From positions 1,054,001 to 1,118,000 of the forward strand of contig NZ_LS483254.1 of NCBI RefSeq assembly GCF_900465355.1: a stretch of DNA of 64,000 nt, in the 5' to 3' direction. Origin of the DNA: Candidatus Bipolaricaulis anaerobius (GTDB taxonomy: Bacteria > Bipolaricaulota > Bipolaricaulia > Bipolaricaulales > Bipolaricaulaceae). Made by a program: the position numbers and the translations under genes. A model generated the notes under the pieces. It was not told where the DNA came from. It searched no databases and saw only the letters and a program-made list of their open reading frames with translations. Positions within the stretch are counted from its first letter, which is position 1, and each line of letters opens with the position of its first letter. This document shows, piece after piece, positions 50,808 through 62,832 of the stretch.

Positions 50808-52828
50808 CCGACCTCCACGATGAGCGCGCCGTGCTCGTCCACCGCCCCCTCGCTCCCCGGTGGGAGGAGGGTCGTCGCGTCGGGCCCGAGGACGATCGCC
50901 GGCCCCGTGATCCGCGTTCCGGGGCCGAGGTCCGCCCGGTGGACGAGCCGGGCGGCGACGGGGCCGGTCCGGTCGAACCACGCCGCGCCCGTCGCGGGGA
51001 GTTCGGGAGCAGAGGAGAAGGAGGGTCGGATGTCCACGGGCAAAGCGGGGACGCTCGCCCGAACGCGGACGGCGACGAGCTCGATCTCCTCCCCCGGCGC
51101 GGCGTGGCCGTACCTCTGCTCATGGGCCTTGTGGAACACCTCTTCTAGCTCCGTAACCCACTGCGGTCCCACCCTCCCTTGGGGAACGGGAATGTCGAGT
51201 TCGTGGGCCTGGCCCGCGTAGCGGAGTGCGGCCACGGTCGCAAACCGAAGGCCCTCCTCGGGACCACCGTGGCCGACGAGTTCCTCCCCCGCCCGCTCGC
51301 GGAGGCGCGCAAGGAGCTCGGCCAGTTCCGCTACCGAAAGCGAGCGGAGCGGGCGGACGATCCCCTGGCTCGTCTCGTGCCCAACCTCGGCGAGGAGGAG
51401 CCCGAGCGCCGACAAGACCCCCGCTGTGGGTGGGACGAGCACCTTCGGGATCGAGAGCCGACGGGCGAGGGGGACGGCGTGGAGGGGGCCCGCCCCCCCG
51501 AACGCCAGCAGCGCGAATCCCCGTGGGTCGTGCCCCTGCTCGACCGAGATCACCCGGATCGCCCGCTCCATCGCCGCATCGGCGACGTCGAGGATCCCAA
51601 GGGCGGCCTCCTCCACCGTGAGGCCGAGCGGATCGGCGATCCGGCGCACCGCGGTCCGCGCCGCGTCGAGGTCGAGCGCGGGGAGCCCGCCCAACGGGAA
51701 CTCGGGGAGGAGGTGGCCAAGGACGAGGTGGGCGTCGGTGACCGTGGGCTCCTCTCCCCCGCGGCCGTAGCAGGCCGGACCGGGGTCAGCCCCCGCGCTC
51801 TCCGGCCCCACCGCGAGCGCGCCCCCGGGGTCGAGGCGGGCGAGGCTCCCCCCGCCGGCACCGATCGTGTGGATGTCCACCATCGGGAGGGCGACCGGGT
51901 GCCCCCCGACCGCGCCCCCCACCGTGCGCGCGACCGTGCCCCCCTGGACGAGGGCCACGTCGCAGCTCGTCCCGCCCATGTCGAGGGTAATGAGGTCAGA
52001 AAACCCCGACCGGAGCCCGATCTGGCGTGCCCCCTCCACCCCACCCGCCGGCCCCGAGAGGAGGATCCGCGCCGGTTCCTTCTGGGCCGTGGCGGCGTGG
52101 GCGATCGTCCCGCTCGACTGCATGACCTGCCACGAGGCGGGGAGCCCGAGACCGGCCGATCCCCCCTCGACCGCCGCGAGGTAGCTCCCCACCACCGGCC
52201 GCAGCGCGGCGTTGACGACGGTGGTCGAGGTGCGCTCGTACTCGCGGAACTCGGGGAGGAGGTCACAGGACAGGGTCAGCGGCACCCCGAGCCCGGCGAG
52301 GACCTCCCCCGCCTCCCGCTCGTGGTCCGGGCAGAGGAACGAGAACAGGAAGCACACCGCCACCGCCTCCACCCCCCGGGCGCGGAGCTCGGGGAGGAGC
52401 TGGGCGACGGCCGCCCGGTCGAGCGCGCGGACCACGTTCCCTTGAGCGTCCACCCGCTCCGGGACTTCGAACCGGAGCTCGCGGGGCACGATCGGCTGCA
52501 CCCGCTCGAAGAAGAGGTTATAGAGTGACGGCCGGTTCTGGCGGCCGATCTCGAGCACGTCGCGGAACCCGGCCGTGGTGACGAGGGCCGTTTTCCCGAG
52601 CTTCCCCTCCAGGACCGCGTTCGTGGCCACCGTCGACCCGTGGGCGATCCTGGTCACAGACTCCGGCCGGATCTCCCCCCGCGCGATGAGCTCCGCCAGG
52701 GCGGCGAGGACGCCGCGGGCCGGGTCGTCCGGCGTGGAGGGGAACTTGTAGAGGCGTGGCCCGCCCTCCCCGAGGATGACGATATCCGTGAACGTCCCCC
52801 CAATATCCACCCCCATCGCCACAGCCAC
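50804..52828 (-). CDS. hyuA: hydantoinase A/oxoprolinase-like ATPase subunit
   Basis: The 674-residue HyuA has the ASKHA-type ATP site (MGVDIGGTFTDIV at the N-terminus, LDMGGTSCDVALV near residue ~285, AFGGAGPLHA near ~455). It phosphorylates an amide or ketone for hydrolysis or carboxylation with HyuB. GTG 52828 is 8 nt after a TATACT -10 box and lacks a ribosome site, so the start is set by a leaderless mRNA; ATG 52816 is internal. Confidence 0.92.
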   Translation of the reverse strand: MAVAMGVDIGGTFTDIVILGEGGPRLYKFPSTPDDPARGVLAALAELIARGEIRPESVTRIAHGSTVATNAVLEGKLGKTALVTTAGFRDVLEIGRQNRPSLYNLFFERVQPIVPRELRFEVPERVDAQGNVVRALDRAAVAQLLPELRARGVEAVAVCFLFSFLCPDHEREAGEVLAGLGVPLTLSCDLLPEFREYERTSTTVVNAALRPVVGSYLAAVEGGSAGLGLPASWQVMQSSGTIAHAATAQKEPARILLSGPAGGVEGARQIGLRSGFSDLITLDMGGTSCDVALVQGGTVARTVGGAVGGHPVALPMVDIHTIGAGGGSLARLDPGGALAVGPESAGADPGPACYGRGGEEPTVTDAHLVLGHLLPEFPLGGLPALDLDAARTAVRRIADPLGLTVEEAALGILDVADAAMERAIRVISVEQGHDPRGFALLAFGGAGPLHAVPLARRLSIPKVLVPPTAGVLSALGLLLAEVGHETSQGIVRPLRSLSVAELAELLARLRERAGEELVGHGGPEEGLRFATVAALRYAGQAHELDIPVPQGRVGPQWVTELEEVFHKAHEQRYGHAAPGEEIELVAVRVRASVPALPVDIRPSFSSAPELPATGAAWFDRTGPVAARLVHRADLGPGTRITGPAIVLGPDATTLLPPGSEGAVDEHGALIVEVG

Positions 52829-52836
52829 AGCGTGGG

Positions 52837-52865
52837 AGTATAGGCTAGCTCGTCCTTTTCAGCAA
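52837..52865 (-). promoter_or_regulatory. promoter of hyuAB (leaderless)
   Basis: On the reverse strand TTGCTG (52865-52860), 17 bp and TATACT (52842-52837) precede the hyuA GTG by 8 nt, so mRNA and reading frame begin at nearly the same base. Confidence 0.65.
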
Positions 52866-53038
52866 AGGCAACCCCCGAGGTCGGCGAGGTATTCGAGTTC
52901 AAGAGAGGGCGTCTTCGGCCCTAATCATGAACAGGTCGGGCCCGGCCGCGACGCGCGCACGGGCTCAACGATGCCCACCGTCTTCACGATGAGCCCCTGC
53001 AGTTCATGAAACGATGGACACCCCCTCGGAACGGCCGA

Positions 53039-53067
53039 TTGGAGGTCCCAGGCGGCCCAGCTACAAT
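53039..53067 (+). promoter_or_regulatory. promoter of the defence island
   Basis: TTGGAG (53039-53044), a 17-bp spacer and TACAAT (53062-53067) point to a start near 53074, about 44 nt before the helicase gene. Confidence 0.6.
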
Positions 53068-53117
53068 CCGTTAGCTGCGGGGAGGAACCGGATGCTCAGC
53101 TCCACGGTGGAACTGAG

Positions 53118-56100
53118 ATGATGCGTCTCGAAGACCTACGGCCGGGGACCGTGGTCCGGGGCCTCGTTCTCAACTCTGCCGTCACCGTGATTCAGGTCCA
53201 GTGGCTGGGATCGGAGGCCCTGGAGATCACGTTCAAGGAGCCCTCGGGCCGCGTAGGATCCCAGCTTCTCTTCCGGAGCGACGAGGAACGCCTGGACATC
53301 GTGGAACGGGGCCGGCCGTGGAGCTTCGACGGTGACGGCGCTCTGTTCCGGCTCGTCGCTGAGGCGCACAGAATTCGACTCGCTCACCTGTTCGATCCTC
53401 TCTTGGCGGTGCACACATCGCTCGTGGAGCCGCTACCGCATCAGATCACCGCTGTCTACGAAGCCATGCTCCCTCGTCAGCCGCTGCGGTTCCTCCTGGC
53501 CGACGATCCGGGGGCCGGGAAGACGATCATGGCCGGCCTCCTCATCAAGGAGCTCATCGTCCGCGGGGACGTCGAGCGGTGCCTCATCGTGTGCCCGGGT
53601 GGCCTCGTCGAGCAGTGGCAGGACGAGCTCTCCCAGCGCTTTCATCTCCCGTTCGAGATCATGACCAACGACAAGCTGGAGGCAGCCCGAACGGGGAACT
53701 GGTTCACCGAGACCCCCCTCATCATCGCACGGCTTGACAAGTGCGCTCGTGACGAATCCGTCAAAGCGCGACTTGCTTCCCCGGAGTGCCGGTGGGACCT
53801 CGTGGTGGTGGATGAGGCGCACAAGATGTCGGCAACCTTCTTCAGCGGGGAGATCAAATACACCAAGCGTTACCAGCTTGGGCAGCTCCTCTCCGGCCTC
53901 ACCCGCCACTTCCTCCTCCTCACCGCGACCCCGCACAACGGAAAGGAAGAGGAGTTCCAGCTGTTCATGGCCCTGCTCGATGGCGACCGCTTCGAGGGGA
54001 AGTTCCGCGACGGAACACACCAGGTGGACGTCTCCGACCTGATGCGGCGGATGGTGAAGGAAAAGCTCGTCCGGTTCGACGGCACGCCCCTGTTCCCTGA
54101 GCGGATCGCGTACACGGTCCCGTACCGCCTGTCGGACCTCGAGGCCCGGCTCTACCAGGAGGTTACGGAATACGTTCGCCAGGAGTTCAATCGCGCCGAG
54201 GCCCTGGCGGACAACAAGCGTGCGGGGACGGTTGGGTTCGCGCTGACCATCCTCCAGCGCCGGTTGGCCTCCTCTCCCGAGGCGATCTACCAGTCCCTCC
54301 GCAGGCGGCGGGAGAGGCTGGAGCACCGGCGCCGCGAGCTCCAGGTGCTCCACCGAGGCGCTACTGTGCCCGCTCTGGTCACCCCGGCCCTCGATGAAGA
54401 AGCCCTCGACGACCTGGAGGATGCGCCCGACACAGAAGCAGCGGCTATCGAGCAGGAGATCCTCGACCAGGCCACCGCGGCGCGGACGCTGGAGGAGCTT
54501 CAGGCCGAGATCGAGACCCTGAAACGCCTCGAAGACCTCGCCCTCCGGGTGCGGCAAAGTGGGGAAGACCGCAAGTGGCGCGAGCTCGCGAGCCTGCTCG
54601 GGGAGATCTTCGCCCCCGCGGCCTTCGCCCCCCAGGTGAGCGAGCCCACCGCGCCCTACAGCGCGCGCGATGTGCCCAAACCCGTCCCCTCCCCCCGCCA
54701 GAAGCTCATCGTCTTCAGCGAGCACCGCGATACCCTGGCCTACCTGGAACAGCGGATCGCCACGCTCCTTGGGCGCGGCGATGCCGTGGTGACGATCCAC
54801 GGCGGGATGGGCCGCGAAGAGCGCCGGAAGGCTCAGGAAGCCTTCCTGTACGACCCGAATGTTCACGTGCTGGTCGCCACCGATGCGGCCGGGGAAGGGA
54901 TCAACCTCCAGCGGGCCCACCTGATGGTCAACTACGACCTCCCGTGGAATCCAAACCGGATCGAGCAGCGATTCGGGCGGATCCACCGTATCGGCCAAAC
55001 TGAGGTCTGCCACCTGTGGAACCTCGTGGCCGTGGATACCCGCGAAGGCGACGTGTACCGCACCCTGCTCGACAAGATCGAGCAAGCCCGGCAGCGCCTC
55101 GAGGGCCAGGTGTTCGACGTCTTGGGGAAGGTTCAGTTCGAGGGCCGCCCGCTTCGGGATCTCCTCATCGAAGCCGTCCGCTACGGCGAGCGGCCGGAGG
55201 TCCGCATGCGGCTGACCCAGGTCATCGCCGATGCGTTCGACCCTGCCCATGTTCAGGATCTCGTCGAGAACAAGGCACTGGTCGAGGAGGTGATGGACCC
55301 GGCGCGCCTCGGTCGGATCCGCGAGGAGATGGAGCGGGCCGAGGCACGGAGGCTTCAGCCGCACTACATCGAGGGGTTCTTCTTGGAGGCGTTCCGGCGG
55401 TTGGGCGGCTCCGCCCGCCAGCGCGAGCCCAGGCGGTACGAGATCACCCACGTCCCTCCTCCGGTCCGACGCTGGGACCGGCAGACCGGGATCGGCGGTC
55501 CCATCCTCCCGCGCTATGAGCGGATCACGTTCGAGAAGGATCTCATCTCCCCGCCCGGGCAGCCACTGGCAGCGTTCGTCTGTCCGGGGCACCCGCTCCT
55601 CGACGCGGTGGTGGATCTCACCCTCGACGCCCATCGGGACCTCCTGCGACGGGGGACCGTGCTCGTGGACGAGGCGGACCTCGGCGAGAAGCCGCGGGCT
55701 CTCTTCTTCGTCGAGCACACGATTCAGGACGCGGGGGTTCTCCCGACGGGCGAGAACCGCGTGATCTCCCGCCGGGTTCTGTACGTGGAGACCGACGCCG
55801 AGGGGCGGGCCCGCCACCTCTACCACGCCCCCTACCTCGACTACCGCCCGCTCCGAGCCGACGAGCCTGAGACCGAGGCCATCCTCGCCCGGCCGGAGTG
55901 TCGCTGGGTGAACGAGGCGCTCGAAGGGCGGGTGCTCGAACACGCGGTGTCCACCGTGGTCCCCGAGCACGTGCGTGAGGTGCGGGAGCGGCGCCTCCGG
56001 TGGATCGAGAAAACGCGCGCCGCTGTGAAGGACCGGCTGACCAAGGAGATCTACCATTGGGACAGCCGGGCGACCCAGCTCAAGCTTGAGGAGGAGGCGG

Positions 56101-56702
56101 GCAAGGTCGGGGCCAGACTGAACTGGCAGGAAGCGCGCCGGCGGGCCGACGACCTCCAGGCCCGGTTGGAGCGGCGCCTGGCCGAGCTCGACCGGGAGGC
56201 GCAGATCACCGCCCTGCCGCCGGTCGTGCTGGGTGGCGTGCTCGTGGTCCCGCTGGGGCTCCTGGCGAAGATGAGCGGAAGGCCACTTTCTGAAGAAGAG
56301 CGCCGGGTCGTGGACAAACAGAAGGTCGCGGCGGCAGCGCGGGCAATCGTCATGGACGTGGAGCGCCGGCTTGGCTGCACGCCCGTGAATAGGGAAGAAG
56401 AAAAGCTGGGGTACGACATCGAGAGCCGGGACCCCCGCACGGGGAATCTCCGGTTCATCGAGGTGAAGGGCCGGGAGGCAGGCGCGGACACGATCACCGT
56501 GACCAAGAACGAGATCCTGACCGCGCTCAACAAGCCCGACGCCTACATCCTGGCGGTCGTCGAGCTCGCGGGGGATGGAACCCACGCCGTGCACTACGTC
56601 CGCCGGCCGTTCGAGCGGAGCGGCGTGACCGTTGACTTCAACGGAGCGAGCGTGAACTTCCACTTCGCCGATCTCCTAAAGCGGGCCGAGGTGCCAACAT
56701 GA
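53118..56702 (+). CDS. SNF2-family helicase with C-terminal DUF3883 domain
   Basis: The 1194-residue protein is an SF2/SNF2 ATPase: Walker A DPGAGKT (residue ~132), DEAH in VVVDEAHKMS, TATPHNGKE, and C-terminal helicase motifs VATDAAGEGINLQ and RIEQRFGRIHRIGQ. The tail (residues ~1090-1190) holds DUF3883 with a PD-(D/E)xK-like GYDIES-x10-RFIEVKGR, so it may bind or cut DNA. It resembles DrmD of DISARM and helicases next to DUF1156/DUF499 genes. GGTGG lies 7 nt before ATG 53118. Confidence 0.88.
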   Translation: MMRLEDLRPGTVVRGLVLNSAVTVIQVQWLGSEALEITFKEPSGRVGSQLLFRSDEERLDIVERGRPWSFDGDGALFRLVAEAHRIRLAHLFDPLLAVHTSLVEPLPHQITAVYEAMLPRQPLRFLLADDPGAGKTIMAGLLIKELIVRGDVERCLIVCPGGLVEQWQDELSQRFHLPFEIMTNDKLEAARTGNWFTETPLIIARLDKCARDESVKARLASPECRWDLVVVDEAHKMSATFFSGEIKYTKRYQLGQLLSGLTRHFLLLTATPHNGKEEEFQLFMALLDGDRFEGKFRDGTHQVDVSDLMRRMVKEKLVRFDGTPLFPERIAYTVPYRLSDLEARLYQEVTEYVRQEFNRAEALADNKRAGTVGFALTILQRRLASSPEAIYQSLRRRRERLEHRRRELQVLHRGATVPALVTPALDEEALDDLEDAPDTEAAAIEQEILDQATAARTLEELQAEIETLKRLEDLALRVRQSGEDRKWRELASLLGEIFAPAAFAPQVSEPTAPYSARDVPKPVPSPRQKLIVFSEHRDTLAYLEQRIATLLGRGDAVVTIHGGMGREERRKAQEAFLYDPNVHVLVATDAAGEGINLQRAHLMVNYDLPWNPNRIEQRFGRIHRIGQTEVCHLWNLVAVDTREGDVYRTLLDKIEQARQRLEGQVFDVLGKVQFEGRPLRDLLIEAVRYGERPEVRMRLTQVIADAFDPAHVQDLVENKALVEEVMDPARLGRIREEMERAEARRLQPHYIEGFFLEAFRRLGGSARQREPRRYEITHVPPPVRRWDRQTGIGGPILPRYERITFEKDLISPPGQPLAAFVCPGHPLLDAVVDLTLDAHRDLLRRGTVLVDEADLGEKPRALFFVEHTIQDAGVLPTGENRVISRRVLYVETDAEGRARHLYHAPYLDYRPLRADEPETEAILARPECRWVNEALEGRVLEHAVSTVVPEHVREVRERRLRWIEKTRAAVKDRLTKEIYHWDSRATQLKLEEEAGKVGARLNWQEARRRADDLQARLERRLAELDREAQITALPPVVLGGVLVVPLGLLAKMSGRPLSEEERRVVDKQKVAAAARAIVMDVERRLGCTPVNREEEKLGYDIESRDPRTGNLRFIEVKGREAGADTITVTKNEILTALNKPDAYILAVVELAGDGTHAVHYVRRPFERSGVTVDFNGASVNFHFADLLKRAEVPT

Positions 56703-56764
56703 GGACGCCCACTGCTCCAACCTTCCCCAACACTTCGCGCGTGGTGGACGAGGCGTCATGGCTA

Positions 56765-56793
56765 TTGCCATCCATCTCATGAATGATTATCAT
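56765..56793 (+). promoter_or_regulatory. internal promoter of the defence island (leaderless)
   Basis: TTGCCA (56765-56770), 17 bp and TATCAT (56788-56793) are followed after exactly 7 nt by GTG 56801. This gives the ATPase and the genes after it a second promoter. Confidence 0.6.
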
Positions 56794-56800
56794 CCACAGC

Positions 56801-58014
56801 GTGAATACTCTTCCCCGCCTGGTCGAGCCCGCGCTGGCTGAGCGGCTCCAGGTGATGCCGGCGGTCGTGGTGACTGGCGCCCGGCAGACAGGCAAGAGCA
56901 CGCTCGTGGCCGAGCGCATCGGGCGGGGGCGGCGCTATGCCTCGCTCGACGACCTCGACGTCCTCGACGCCGCGCGCCGCGACCCGGAGATCCTCCTCGG
57001 CGGGCCCGGACCCGTGACCCTCGACGAGGTCCAGCGCGAGCCCTCCCTGCTCCAGGCCATCAAGCGGGCCATTGACCGCGACCGCACGCCGGGGCGCTTC
57101 CTCCTCACCGGCTCGGCGAACCTGCTCCTCATGAGGCAGGTCTCCGAGTCGCTCGCCGGCCGGGCGAGCTACCTAACGCTCTGGCCGATGACCCGGCGCG
57201 AACAGTGCGGGGAGGGTCGTTCCGGCCGCTGGGAGGACCTGCTCGCCGCGCCCGACGAGGAGTGGCCCGAGGTGCTGGGGGCAGGGAAGGCGGAGCCCGA
57301 GGACTGGCGCGCGCTCGTCCGCCGCGGCGGATTCCCCACGCCCGCGCTCGAACTCGCCGACGCCAAGGAGCGCGCCATCTGGTTCGATGGCTACGCGCGC
57401 ACCTACCTCGAGCGCGATCTCCAGGACCTGGCCGCAATCAGCGCGCTCCCTGACTTCCGGCGGCTCATGCGCGCCGCCTGTCTGCGCCTGGGCCAGCTCG
57501 TCAACCAAACGGAGCTCGGCCGCGACGTATCGCTGCCCCAGGCCACCGTGCACCGCTGGCTCAACCTGCTCGAGACCTCCTGCCTGCTCGTTCGCCTGCC
57601 GGCCTACGCCGTCAACCGTACCAAGCGGCTCATCAAGTCGCCCAAGCTCTATTGGGCCGACACCGGCCTTGCCCTCCACCTGGCAGAGGCAGACGAGCCC
57701 AACGGCGCGCACCTCGAGAACTTGGTTCTGGGCGATCTCTTGGCCTGGCGTGATGCCCGGCTCGAACGCGCCGAGGTCACCTACTGGCGCACGGCGAGCG
57801 GGGAAGAGGTGGACTTCGTGGTCGAGGCTGGGCGGAAGCTGCTCCCGATCGAGGTGAAGGCGGGCAGCCGGCCACGTCTGGACGACGCGGCGCACCTCCG
57901 GTCCTTCCGCCGCGAGTACGGCCGGAAGGCGCGGGTGGGCCTCGTGCTCCACACCGGCAGCGCCATCGAGTGGCTGGCGCCGGACGTGCTCGCCGCGCCA
58001 TGGTGGAGGGTGTT

Positions 58015-58018
<4 letters not shown>
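56801..58018 (+). CDS. AAA ATPase with DUF4143 domain
   Basis: The 405-residue protein has an N-terminal AAA_14 ATPase (Walker [12 protein letters not shown], Walker B VTLDEVQ, sensor [11 protein letters not shown]) and a C-terminal DUF4143 with GEEVDFVV-x8-PIEVKAG, a PD-(D/E)xK-like core. Such stand-alone ATPases are common near mobile and defence loci; their biochemistry is poorly known. GTG 56801 is preferred over ATG 56783, which lies within the promoter spacer. Its stop overlaps the methylase start (GTGA). Confidence 0.85.
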
Positions 58019-60947
<2,929 letters not shown>

Positions 60948-60951
<4 letters not shown>

Positions 60952-62321
60952 TTACAGACCTGCACTTGAGGGGCTTCAAGGGATGGGCTGATACTGGCCC
61001 ACTAAAGTTTGCGCGAATCACGGGTTTCTTCGGGCCGAACAGTTCCGGTAAGAGCGCTCTCATACAAGCGCTTCTAATGTTGAAACAAACAGCGGATTCC
61101 CCCGACAGAAACCTTCCTCTCTTCCTGGGCGACGACAGAAGTCTAGTCGAGCTCGGAGGGTTCCATGAGGTCACCCACAGGCACGACACAGAGAGAGGAA
61201 TTGAATGGGACATATCGTGGCGTCTTCCGAAGCAGATCACGATTACGGATCCGACTGTCCCATCGCGGACTCTGTTCTCTACTGAGCAGCTCTCGCAGTT
61301 CGCGCGGGTGACTCAGGGGGGGGCCGGGCTCCGAGTGGAGCGAATGGGCTACAGGATTGACAACCTAGAGCTTGGGATGCAGGCTCGCGAGAAGCAAGGC
61401 TACGACCTTTTCCCATCGCGGGCTGAGGGACGAGACTTCCACTTCGTCCGAACCCGTGGACGCGCTTGGCCTCTACCTCCCCCAACGAAGTGCTACGGCT
61501 TCCCGCCTGAAGTCAGGGCCTACTACCAGAACGCTCAGTTTCTTGCAGATCTCGAACTGGCAGCTGAACACCTGTGGGGACGGGTCTTCTACCTGGGCCC
61601 GCTGCGCGAGTATCCAAGACGGCACTACATCTGGGCAGGGGGCGAGCCTCTCGATGTTGGACGGCGAGGAGAGCGTGTCACTGATGCGCTGCTCTCATCA
61701 AGGGCAAGGGGCAAGTACATCTCCCCGGGTCCCAGGAGACATAGGAGGACTCTCGAGGAACAGGTCGCCAGCTCGCTGGCTGATCTCGGGATTGTACATA
61801 AATTCGAGATTGAATCAGTAGCAGAAGACGTCCAGATCTACAGGATGATGCTTCAGACCGACAACGGAGGGCCTTTGGTTCCCGTAACAGATGTGGGCTT
61901 CGGCGTCTCGCAGGTGCTTCCCGTGATAACCCTATGCTACTACGTCCCGGAGGGCTCGGTGGTAATTCTTGAGCAGCCTGAGATACACCTGCACCCAGCT
62001 GTGCAGGCGGGGCTCGCTGATGTTCTGATTGACGCAGTGAAGACGCGCCGCATACAGGTGATCCTGGAGAGCCACAGTGAGCATCTCCTGCGAAGACTGC
62101 AGCGCCGAATGGCTGAAGGAAAGATCGATCCCGAGCAGGAGGTTGCGCTGTACTTCGTCCACCGGACTGGGCGGGCTTCTGATATTCAGCGCCTCTTGCT
62201 GGATCTCTTCGGACGGATCTCGAACTGGCCACCGGGCTTCTTCGGAGATGACCTTGGCGAGGTTCTTGCCACGCAGGCTGCCATCCTCCGGCAGAAGGGT
62301 GCAGATGCGCAGGGTGGTTGA
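60948..62321 (+). CDS. AAA ATPase of the DUF3696 type
   Basis: The 457-residue SMC/OLD-like ATPase has Walker [15 protein letters not shown] (residue ~27), a degenerate signature [11 protein letters not shown], Walker [14 protein letters not shown] and the H-loop [10 protein letters not shown]. The C-terminal ~50 residues correspond to DUF3696. ATPases of this kind often work with a nuclease; here a PIN-like gene overlaps its end. Its codons are less G+C-rich than those of neighbouring genes. It overlaps the methylase stop by 4 nt. Confidence 0.87.
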
Positions 62322-62832
62322 TGTCAACGTCCTTGTGGTAGCGAACGAGCGCTGCGACCACGCAACAGAGCGCTGCGTCCTGGCTGTGACTGGGGAGTTA
62401 AGCCAGATAGTCAAGAAAGCTAACGAGGGAAGCCTGAAGGTGGTGATTGATGCAGGTGACGAGATCTTGAAGGAGTACGGTCGTCACGCCAGCCGCAGCG
62501 GACGCCCGGGCGCAGGGGATTTCTTCTTCAAGTGGCTCTGGGACAGGCAGACAGACCCACACTTCTGTGAGCAAGCCTCCGTGAACCGAGATGCTCAGCG
62601 CGGGTACAGCGAGTTCCCCGCAGATCAAGATCTTGCGGCCTTCGACAGAGGGGATCGCATCTATGTTGCAGTAGCGATTGTAAGCGGGGCAGATGTCGTG
62701 AACGCCGTCGACACAGACTGGGCTATGTTCGAGATGGCGTTGCGGAAAAACGGTGTTCGCGTGAAGAACCTATGTGCTGACATGCTGCAGCACACAGGAG
62801 GAGGTAACAGCCATGGCGACCACAAACCATGA
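62305..62832 (+). CDS. PIN-like nuclease, partner of the DUF3696 ATPase
   Basis: The 175-residue protein starts [15 protein letters not shown], a PIN-type first strand with the metal-binding Asp, has DAGDEILKEYGRH in the second position, and ends with DRIYVAVAIVSGADVVNAVD and TDWAMF, the last acidic PIN motif. It may cut RNA or DNA under control of the ATPase. It overlaps the ATPase gene by 17 nt and the next gene by 20 nt. ATG 62305 has AAGGG about 6 nt upstream. Confidence 0.7.
   Translation: MRRVVDVNVLVVANERCDHATERCVLAVTGELSQIVKKANEGSLKVVIDAGDEILKEYGRHASRSGRPGAGDFFFKWLWDRQTDPHFCEQASVNRDAQRGYSEFPADQDLAAFDRGDRIYVAVAIVSGADVVNAVDTDWAMFEMALRKNGVRVKNLCADMLQHTGGGNSHGDHKP

Noticed and set aside
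53433-56663. Very long reverse-strand open frame (1076 codons) opposite the helicase gene
   Set aside because: It is the GC-rich antisense shadow of the SNF2 helicase; no ribosome site, no recognisable domain, and the forward frame has full helicase motifs.
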